From Ypsolopha sequella (lineage: Eukaryota > Arthropoda > Insecta > Lepidoptera > Ypsolophidae): a DNA stretch of 64,000 nt. The position numbers and the translations under genes were made by a program. Below, piece after piece: positions 43,101 to 50,900 of the stretch (positions within the stretch are counted from its first letter, which is position 1; every line of letters starts with the position of its first letter). The stretch covers positions 9,286,417-9,350,416 of the forward strand of contig OW203997.1 in NCBI GenBank assembly GCA_934047225.1, read 5' to 3'. The notes below the pieces were generated by a model. It did not search any database. It was not told the DNA's origin and saw nothing but the letters and a program-made list of their open reading frames with translations.

Positions 43101-43286
43101 GCTTCATCGGCCCAGCCGTTCGTTATGCCAATTTAAACGGAACCATGAAACGGGAGATAAATATTTACCCACATGATACGGTGCTTGTCCAGGCTGGACT
43201 TCCACAACCTTTATGTCTGACAGCTTTTCGAATGTTGAATCAAATAAAATACAGAATAAGATTGTGATTTTGTGATATGTATGCAT
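30954..43286 (-). CDS. SP-B: serine protease homolog, complete six-exon gene
   Basis: S1-family secreted protein, 287 residues. Exons in transcript order: 43286-43173, 39561-39413, 38694-38544, 34996-34880, 33635-33492, 31142-30954; intron phases 0, 2, 0, 0, 0, and the frame is open throughout. Signal peptide in exon 1 (KITILFCILF), then K/VVEV where proteases have R/IVGG. The His57 motif reads VAEC (His to Glu). Asp102 is kept in NDIALV. The Ser195 loop is VNSGSP: the Ser remains, but Gly193 of the oxyanion hole and Asp194, which pairs with the new N-terminus, are changed. Cys42-58, 136-201 and 168-182 are present; 191-220 is absent. Probably inactive and maintained as a homolog. Intron 3 holds nested transposons and intron 1 spans 3.6 kb. 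Confidence 0.85.
31258..31946 (+). mobile_element. TIR transposon remnant with transposase-like C-terminal tail, copy 1
   Basis: GCCGTCAATAGAAATTGTGG at the left is inverted at the right end (CACAATTTCTATTGACGGC). At about 31664-31831 a plus-strand frame ends in [17 protein letters not shown] and an acidic [10 protein letters not shown] tail, which looks like a DDE transposase C-terminus, perhaps pogo/Tigger-like; that assignment is uncertain. An inverted copy is at 59894-60584. It lies in SP-B intron 5. Confidence 0.7.
32273..32400 (+). mobile_element. tRNA-derived SINE
   Basis: An A-box-like GCCCAGTGGTAGAGCGC and the B box GGTTCAATTCC are followed by a tail, GACACCCCCTCGGGGGATTT, that is shared with copies near 41410 and 57790. 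Confidence 0.75.
33030..33265. repeat. Dispersed repeat, inverted relative of 52750-52985
   Basis: TTTTCATTATTTTGGTATAT, ATGATTTTTTAAAGAATTGT and GCGATTGCTTATAAAAAA each have reverse-complement matches in 52750-52985, in the expected reverse order. Confidence 0.75.
33492..33635 (-). CDS. SP-B exon 5 (Cys168-Cys182 region)
   Basis: Acceptor CTTTTTTTTAG, donor ATG/GTAAGC, 48 codons. SDSLMVTNLLLIPNSQC and KFICAV give Cys168 and Cys182. Confidence 0.85.
33775..34765. mobile_element. TIR element, copy 1 (CGAGTCAATA ends)
   Basis: CGAGTCAATAGAC, then GGAATAGAAATGG, is inverted as CCATTTCTATTCCC and TTTATTGACTCAG at the right. It shares GTGCGTTTGGTC and ACAGTACAGCAAGA with the split copy ending at 38531. 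No transposase seen. It sits in SP-B intron 4. Confidence 0.7.
34880..34996 (-). CDS. SP-B exon 4 (Cys136 region)
   Basis: Acceptor CTTTTTTCAG, donor GAT/GTAAGT, 39 codons. GYCNISGYSKS corresponds to the Cys136 segment. Confidence 0.87.
35451..35660 (+). pseudogene. Broken THAP-domain exon
   Basis: From an ATG at 35451 the frame gives YKYCVVPKCTNTT, the first Cys pair of a THAP finger, and then hits TAA. After a shift, SEKSVRFCCEDHFD supplies the Cys and His of the second pair just before GTAAGT. Stops and a frameshift inside the domain mark it as dead. Confidence 0.7.
36654..36780 (+). pseudogene. RTE-clade LINE 3' end
   Basis: Encodes a degraded version of the RTE C-terminus (QEWQNIGKAYVQQWT) and ends in ATGATGGATTGATGGATGA, the usual RTE 3' tail. 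Confidence 0.7.
36893..37155. mobile_element. hAT-type MITE, complete, with 8-bp target duplication
   Basis: Terminal CAGTGGCGTGCACAG is inverted at the right end as CTGTGCACGCCACTG, and nearly the whole 263 bp is palindromic. GTACCTAG at 36885-36892 repeats at 37156-37163. An 8-bp duplication with CAGTG ends is typical of hAT elements. Confidence 0.92.
38544..38694 (-). CDS. SP-B exon 3 (Asp102 region)
   Basis: Acceptor TTATTTCAG, donor GTG/GTTAGT. Encodes CYAVAGTIRNVGY, SSEQWRKI and NDIALV, with the catalytic Asp in place. Only about 12 bp of intron follow the donor before a transposon starts at 38531. Confidence 0.87.
38865..39230 (-). mobile_element. LINE 3' tail, copy 2
   Basis: Reverse complement of the 15721-16130 tail, from AAATTCAAATAGTTTATTTT to a GGTTACATATATAAATAC segment. 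It lies in SP-B intron 2. Confidence 0.8.
39413..39561 (-). CDS. SP-B exon 2 (His57 region, His to Glu)
   Basis: Acceptor ATTTTTCAG, donor TTCAAG/GTTAGT, 149 bp, ends in phase 2. FCAGAIISKTKVLTVAECF aligns with [19 protein letters not shown] of SP-D. Confidence 0.85.
39730..40430. mobile_element. ~700-bp fold-back element
   Basis: AAGGGTCGGTTGCGCCAAAC at the left is inverted as GTTTGGCGCAACCGACCCTT at the right, and pairing continues for over 300 bp per arm (for example AGATCACTAAAATCACG with CGTGATTTTACTGATCT). TTAA lies at both outer edges, so a TTAA or TA target site is possible. No ORF is convincing. Confidence 0.8.
40480..40878. repeat. Dispersed repeat, copy 2
   Basis: 40558-40875 matches 23297-23625. 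The preceding AAATTACGAGGACGATTTAA also occurs at about 20908-20928 beside the gypsy protease fragment. Confidence 0.8.
41050..41465 (+). mobile_element. SINE with tandemly duplicated tRNA-like head
   Basis: A roughly 76-bp head (CGGCGGTATCTCAGAGGTAG through the B box GGTTCGGTCCC) occurs twice in tandem, at about 41050 and 41126. The body ends with TTCACACTCGGAACACATCT and GACACCCCCTCGGGG, the tail also seen near 32340 and 57790. Confidence 0.75.
41767..42278. mobile_element. 512-bp TIR element with 36-bp perfect ends
   Basis: GCCGGCGCCAGACATGTGTC, continuing to CCACTTATTTGCACACT, is exactly inverted at 42243-42278. The interior has further imperfect pairing. No transposase frame and no clear target duplication. 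It lies in SP-B intron 1. Confidence 0.85.
42290..43100. other. SP-B intron 1 sequence, no gene recognised
   Basis: A 127-codon minus frame at 42629-43012 includes YKSCKVLTVRQLFI and YLYNKINKIINLYDL, which may be the tail of an old LINE reverse transcriptase. The evidence is too weak to assign. Confidence 0.4.
43173..43286 (-). CDS. SP-B exon 1 (signal peptide and activation site)
   Basis: Starts at the ATG at 43286; an ATG 4 bp upstream is in another frame. 38 codons end QPGQAPYH before GTGGGT, equivalent to the N-terminal exon of SP-C and SP-D. Confidence 0.75.
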
Positions 43287-43829
43287 TTCATTACAAAAAT
43301 TTTGATGATTTTATTTCAAATTTAATAAATTAAAATTGGTGAAATATGGAAATAATATTCTGTCAACACATGAGTTTATTGTCTTTGGTTTCGTTCCCAA
43401 ATTATGAAACTTTTTGGCGGCACTTTCTAAGTTCTTTTTGCTAGATCTTATTCTATGTTCTTTATGTTTTGTGGTTTCGCATCAGACCTGAGGGTTTCGC
43501 CTCAGAATAAGGAATGCAAAGGTTTCGCTCACAGAGTATCGCTGTCTCTATTACTCTTGAAAGGTAAAAATTTTAAAATGCACATCAAATGCACATACAC
43601 CGTGTCCTTGTTGCAACAAGGATCTGATAAGAGGCCGCGTGAATGACAGTGACAGGGGGGCGCAGCTTGAAACAAGGAGTATGGTAGCGGTGTTAGTTCT
43701 GATTTTAGACACAATTCATCCACGTGACATAAGATCCTAGTAGCTCCAGTGTGGTTATAATCACAGACCTACTTACATCTGAGAGGTAAGCAAAGATTTA
43801 TCATTAGAGATGGGATAGTATGGAATGAG

Positions 43830-44645
43830 ATGGGATATTTATGTAGGTAGTTGTGCAATCTCTCTTTGCCATTTCCTTGCTTATCTCTTCGCATTACCTT
43901 CCAACGCCCCGGCAGTGGCGGAAAAAAATCTCATTTGTCCGTGGTTCATAGGATGTCTAATGGGTAAGTGGTCTGTGGTTAAGGCGATATGTAAAAGTTT
44001 AAGCGTCTCTGTTACTCCATATGCGAAAAAACCCTCAGTACGAGAGGGACGGATTCGTGGAAAAGTAGCAAAAAGTCGGTTTTTTATTAATATAAAATGT
44101 ACTAAAGTTGCTATCAAAATTTCGTTTAACCAGCGGGCCTATTTATGTATCTCTAGTTGCCTTCTGTATGGGGTGCCTATCATCAAAAACATAGATATAC
44201 CATCGAATTCCGATTTCCCAAGGATATGTTCGCACTTGAAGTGACGACACAGTTCGTTAATAGTTCAATACCCACTAAAGGCAATTTTGAAATTTCAGTT
44301 TTTATCTATGTTTTTGATGATAGGCACCTAGTACAGTTGGCAACTGAAGATACAGAATAAGGGGGCAGGTCCTAGATATTGTTAAAACCCATCTAATAAA
44401 ATATAATTGCAGACCATATGTCATTTTAAATTGTCAAACCAGGAGAATTGGTATCGAAAAAGACCCCATTTCAATAAATTCTATCAAGCCGAATTTCTCC
44501 AATCGCATTTCTGTTCTAACAGATCCCTAGAAAAAGATTTCAAAAATAATATACTATTTTATCAAAATAAAACATTATTTACTGAAGTAGATATGCAAGT
44601 TCTAAAAGTGACGATTTTTTTCCGTAGCGCCTTAAATTAGGCTCG
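43830..44645. repeat. Dispersed repeat related to 51540-51965
   Basis: TACGAGAGGGACGGATTCG, CTAGATATTGTTAAAAC, the CCCATTTCAATAAATT-like stretch and CGCCTTAAAT occur in the same order in the 51.5-kb copy. The MITE at 44172-44328 interrupts it. Unclassified. Confidence 0.6.
44172..44328. mobile_element. 157-bp MITE with 26-bp inverted ends
   Basis: GGTGCCTATCATCAAAAACA and the next six bases are exactly inverted at 44303-44328. The interior is non-coding. Confidence 0.8.
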
Positions 44646-44741
44646 AGCAATTTTGACACAACCCTAAAAATAATAAAAAACATGTTCTTAGAGCATAGAT
44701 AAGCATCTGAAACACAGAGCACATTTTGAAACCTAACCTAA

Positions 44742-44915
44742 ATGATAAAAACATTATTTTATTTTCTTCTTTTATATCCCAAAAATAGTGTCTCACAAGT
44801 ATCTGAAAATATTAATTCAAAAAATACTTCAGAAAATGTTATGATTGAAAGTGAAGAGTCACTTCGTCGTATCGTAAATGGTACTCCAGCAAATCTTTTA
44901 AACACTCCTTACCTG
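44742..44915 (+). CDS. SP-C exon 1 (signal peptide, propeptide, activation site)
   Basis: 58 codons from ATG to NLLNTPYL before GTAATT. The basic LRR before IVNG fits cleavage by a trypsin-like activator. Confidence 0.87.
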
Positions 44916-47900
44916 GTAATTTCTTGTTCATAAACATACATAACCAAATTATATAAACTAACAGTCATTAAAATTTTCTTCTAGTCTTAATTCTGGTTAT
45001 TGATTAAACAAGTTACTATAGCTATAAAGATACCAGTACCAATTCGTTCTTCTCTATCATCTATCCAAAAGCAACCAAAAGTTGCACATTTCTAGGGTTC
45101 CATACCCGGAGGGTGTCAAACGGAACCCTATTAGGTACTAAGTCTCTGCTGTCTAACTGTCTGGCTGAAGCTGGAGTCTACAGCTTCAGCCGTTATAGGT
45201 AGCCAGTTGAAATTTTCCCACAATAGGTACATGTTACTTGGCCTCTATCAGGGCAAATATAAGAATTAAAAATTATAGCGGTTAAGATATAGGATTCTGT
45301 ACTCAGCGCGATGCGAATTATTTGTGAGCAGCTGCCATTGTAGCGGCTTGTTTGTGTCGCCGACATCTATATTGCCGGGTTTCGGCACCGCGCACAACCT
45401 GCCTATCGTGTTTGAGTATGAGCATTTCTTCCTGGAGGACCACCAAGAGTGGTAAAATCTTGAAAAGGCCTATGTCCAGGCTGATGAATGGATGGATAGA
45501 TTGGCTTTCTAAAAAGAAGCTGCCCATATATGTTCATGGCTCAACCCGTCGTCATTTGGCCTAGTTATTGGTCACTTATCGATTCATAGATTTAAGTCAT
45601 CTCCTATATTTTAGGAAAACAAGACCTTAGAATATAACTACATCATATAAGCAATTTACCTGTACATAGTTTGTTTCAGGTTTCATTTAAAATTGAGTAT
45701 TCAATAGTTGATCTTTTCTACAACTTCTGTGCCGGAACGTTAATTGGTACAAATAAGATTCTGACGGCAGCCCATTGTTTCAAACAAGGTAATGAGACAT
45801 CACAAATAGGGAGGACTAAGTGTACAAGGGTGGTCCCAGAAGTACCCGACCTAACAGAGAACAATATTTTTTTTTTGGGAAATTTGGCTTTATTTCTACA
45901 TAGTTTCCTTGTAGCTCAATATACTTTTGCCAGCAATATTTTATGGCTTATATACCCTGTTTATAGTGAGAACCGTCAAGCTCCTCGAAATAGCCATCAA
46001 CCGTCGACTCTATTTCTTCATTGTTGGATAATTATTTACCCCCGAGCCATTTTTTCAAGCTCGGAAAAAGAAAATAATCCGAGGGGCCAGAGTTGGCGAA
46101 TATGCTGCTTGAGGAAGCAATTCGAATTTCATCTCATAGATTTTATCCATCGCACAAGGAGTATGGTAGCGGTGTTATTTCCGATCTTGGATACAACGTC
46201 GTCTTGAGAAAACAAAACTACAAAATAACCACTTACAGAATGTTTACTCCAAATAACTAGCGAAAACAGGCGCACGCACACATAGACGCGTACGTACGAC
46301 GATCTCGAAGATACTCGGGTGAATGCCAATATGAAATTCTGCCGAAATCATCGTACGTACGCGTCTATGCATGTGTGCGTATGTTTTCGTTCCGTTGTCG
46401 AGTCGGCTTTCTGGTTGTATCTATTTTGTGACAAAACTGTCTTTTTCCCAACGTAGCCGCGTTTCTTGATAAGTTCGCATAATACACGCCGTTTATTGTT
46501 TTACCTCTTTGAAAATAATCAGTGAAAATTATCCTACGCGCATCCCAAAAAACTGACACCATGACCTAGCCAGTTAAATTTACGTATTTTTGGGGTTTAT
46601 TGTTCAGACATTACTCAAATTTTACGATTTTTAGTACAATTTTAACAAAAATCTAGATCAGGGGTCGGCAACCTTAACCAGCCTAAAAGCTCATTCTAAA
46701 ATTATTTACTCCTGAAGAGCGCATAAACAGTTACAATCGTAGTATGATACAAATAAAACGTTAGACAAAGACAAAACAAAATGTTTATTACTCGAGGCAT
46801 ACATTTAGTCAAATATACAACGTGTAACAGAAAGGTGTAACCATATTTGAAGAGCTTATTCAGTCAATGGTATATAACAACTTTTACTATGGAAAAAACC
46901 TGTATCTCGAAAAAAAAATTTTACCGTTTCATAGAAAAATGCAATGCCGCTCGGCCAAAATGTATGGAAGGGAAGATTTTTTTTGAGATTTCAGGGTTGG
47001 CTCCATAGTAAAAGTTGTTCTATACCATTGACTGAATAAGCTCTTCAAATATAGTTACACCTTTCTGTTACACGTTGTATAAGTCACTAGTTATTACAAC
47101 AATTAGTGAGATCCTTGGCCTTGCATTCCTCCGACAACTTGATAAAAACTGGCTCAATATATAGTACCTGTCCTCATACAATGGTCCAAATTTACATTTG
47201 TTACTCTGCTTCTATATTTTTTAAGTTCTTTATTGTTGAAAATATGGATTCGCATGCGTACGTTGATGCACTATACTGATGGTATAGTGCATCAACGTAC
47301 GCATGCGAACGTTGATAACGCATATACCACTAAGATGGTATATTTGTTTTGATCAACGACATTCCAAGAGTTTTCTTCCGTCATGTTACATGTATGATCT
47401 CATGGCTCTCATTTTCACATTGTCATAGAGGGCGCATCAAAAGGCCCTCGCGGGCGCACGTGCACCCGCGGTCACAGTGTTGCCGACCCCTGATCTAGAT
47501 AATACTAATGGAATCAGCCTAAAATATTATAATAATAATAATTCCAAAGACACCCTACAATGGGGTGACAGCGTTTGTATGGAGGTAACGACACCTTTTA
47601 ATAGTAAATACTGAGGTTTACAATCCTTATTTTCTTATACCTGCATATAAAAAATTGATTACTGACCCAAAATCTTATTACAATATCTTATTGTATATTT
47701 TTCTCGTTCAGTGTCTGGGTTTTGCGAAGTGGTTGTTGCGGTGATGGATAACCCTTTTCATCACGATTATCGGTCACGTCCTGCTGGCCACGGGCAATGG
47801 AGACGACTGAAGGATTGTTTATTGTACGATGACTACGGGTTTATTAGACATGACATTTCGGTTGTGGTTAGTTCAGTTTCCTTTTATTCTTTAGAGTTAT

Positions 47901-50900
47901 GTATCAATTTAAGCTACAGTTCTAAAATTCAGGAAGCGGAAATCGTATCGTATCGGCAGCGGCCCGGTGCGGTCAATGAACTAAAATTGCATAGAAAGCT
48001 ATCTCAATACATCCCTTCCTAGGATTATGGCCCCACGACACTGAGGTTTTGTGTGATTTTACCATAGACCATAGACTTGAGACGGACCGAAAAGAATGGA
48101 CCTAGTCTTAGTCTTTATGTTATTGTATTAAAGACGAAAATGTAAAAAGCACTATACGTGGTAATGTGTCAATCATTTATAAGGTTATTTCGTTTTTAGA
48201 GTTTTTGGTTTTAAATTTATGAAAATTTCGAATACTTACGCATAAAAACTGATGCCATGACTCTTGCAGTGTTTGCACGAGTTGCTTATGCACCATTTCA
48301 CGGTGCAACCCGGCGTTTTGTTTCTCCTTCTTTAATAATTTTGTTGTGCTCACTAGTGCGGACGGCGCACCACGCAACGCAAGACTGATCGACGCAATAC
48401 ACATAAATACGCCCTGCCCGCCTGGGCACATAAATGATGGCGTCAAGTTTTAAGCGAGTTTACGCTTCCATTAAATTTTTAGTACGTTGGGTGTGGTAAC
48501 CAAAATAAATAACATTAGAATGATTTCAATGGCGAATGTTACACAGACATAATAAGCGTAGAATTAATAAATAATGATTACTTTGTTTTTCATCTGTATG
48601 TCTGTCCGTCAAGACAATTTTACATCGAGCAAATGCAATATGATCAAATCAGGTTTTATAACTTTGACGCCATTAAAAAATATGGACTCTCAAATCAATG
48701 AGTTATAATGACTAACTTACTCAAGGCTTTCAATCATGAAAACTGGCACAAACGAAGATCTCATAGCACAAGAAATAAATTATTTCTATACCTACACAAC
48801 AAAATGTCGACGGCTTTTTAGGTCCTCCACAAAAAATTGTTATTTAATTTCCACTTTACTAAGATGCGTGTTTGAACTTTCAGTTTACAAGATATCCCTT
48901 CCATTTGAATGATCATGTCAAAGTGATAAACTTTGCCAAAGTTTTCAAGGATTATTCTGGGAAAAAATGTGTGATTGCTGGTTTTGGACGAACTGATAAT
49001 AAACTTAAAGTAAGTACTTTAGTACAAATGCATGTGAGATTCATTATTAGGCGAGAAATTGCTAGTTACTCATCGTGAGTGTCAAGTAGTTAATTAAACT
49101 CAGCAGCTTCACCAAGAAACACTAAAATAACCATTTCTGTATATGTCTGTCTTTACGTCTGTCATAGACCCAGGAAGCAGTGGGGTATAGTGAGAAACTA
49201 AAACGTCAGACCCGAAAAAGCTCCGAAATCAGTATATCGAAAATTGATTGTGTGGTGAATGGTACATTTAGAAAACTTATTTTACACGGCCTTCTGCTTG
49301 ACAGTATGTTCCGTTTGCCACTTACCGCATATACAATAGAAACTTGTTGAACGGTGGTTGAAGAAAAAAAAACTGTCTGGTAAATTTACATTTAATTTTG
49401 TGTCCGAAGTATGACAAAGGCTGACGGTGGAAGTCCTACTATCCTCCTATATTTTAGGGATAGATGGGTGGTGATATACCTTTCATCATCAATTAGTTAA
49501 GAGCCTAGCTCTTGTTGGTTTAGCATCTTCCGTTCTCTCTCCAGAGCAAAATCCTTTTCTTCTTGGTAACGTGTGAATCCTACCTTTGCCATAAGATGTT
49601 TACTAAATTTGATACTCTGTCTGCCACTTCCTTTTTTCCCTTTTTCCCTCGGCTCTTATTAAAATATCATGTCCAAGTAGGTGCCTGAATCCTTGTCTGT
49701 TTTTAGTGACATGATGTTTCTTTTCTCTTTAACTCGTTTTAGCATGATTTATGTTTATTATTTTATTCCTTCCTGCCACACGATTATCTTTGACCTTCAC
49801 AGATAAATACAGAAATCTTACTGACTACGCATGTAAAAGTATTACCACCGTCATTTTGTGGTATGCTTATGAAGAAAAGAAATGAAAGTAGTATTATTTG
49901 CACTGGACAAGACGCCTCATACGCAGCTAAGGTTTGTAGCGATTTTAATCTTATACGTCCTGGTCCTCTAAAAAGGCCGCTTTAGATGAATCATATTATG
50001 ATTGTGTTGTAATGCCGTCTCTTTTGCTCGCATGAAGAAACTCTGACTCCATCCTACTTTCAAATCATTCTATGATTCACCCAAGTCGGCCTTTTTAGAT
50101 CCCCTGTACTTTAAACAAACTGAAATAAAACTTTGAAAAAAACTATAACTAAATGTAGGTAATACTAGCATTATAAAATGTATTTAGAATCTGTATCTTA
50201 ATTGTTTACATTAAGTAAAAATATATTTAATTTAGTTCATATCATAAATTAAATGCTTTTGTACTATTAGTTTCACCATTTATATTAATTTCTTTCCCAA
50301 CCGGTTTCGGATATTACATAATTTTCAAGGAACTGTAAACATATACATCGCTAATGACTGAATCAGTTAGGAAAGAAATTCAAATAAATAGCGAGACTCG
50401 TACAAGAGCATTCTTTCCAGTTTCACTAAGTACCGATTATCGCAAGTATAAATTTCGTTTAATTCAGTTCACACGTCTATTATTTTGAGTAAGGTTAACT
50501 CTTTTAACTATTATAGAAATAAATGTCTGTGTTTGAACACTTTGCGATTTATTCATCCCGGTTCAGAGCTCCTCACATCCAGATTTACTTTTCTTTCTGC
50601 ATTTCAATACTGCAATGATATAATGTTAATTAACTCTTTTACTAATTTGTTTAATACTTTTACTTAATATAACGCGAGATGCATATGCATATGCATATGC
50701 GAGACTGGTGACGGGCAGCGGCGTCACTGGTGCGAGGCTTCCGGAACCGCGCTCACCAACCCGCCTACCCAGCGTGTGTGAGTATGGGCAATTCTTCCAA
50801 CATGACCGCCGGGAGTGGCGAAGTCCTGGAAAGGCTTATGTCCAGCAGTAGACGAACTAGGGTGATGGAGGGAATGCATAAATTATTTATTAATTCGCGC

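Larger units (their letters stand above)
46659..47492. mobile_element. hAT-type non-autonomous element with 8-bp target duplication
   Basis: CAGGGGTCGGCAAC at the left is inverted as GTTGCCGACCCCTG at the right, flanked by ATCTAGAT at 46651-46658 and 47493-47500. The CAGGGGTCGGCAA end is a recurring hAT terminus. The body carries a second palindromic MITE and a hairpin but no transposase. It lies in SP-C intron 2, 220 bp before exon 3. Confidence 0.92.

Noticed and set aside
45671..46207. 178-codon continuous frame including SP-C exon 2
   Set aside because: Only the first 109 bp past the acceptor match the family; the rest is intron read-through, and the exon ends at AAG/GTAATG.
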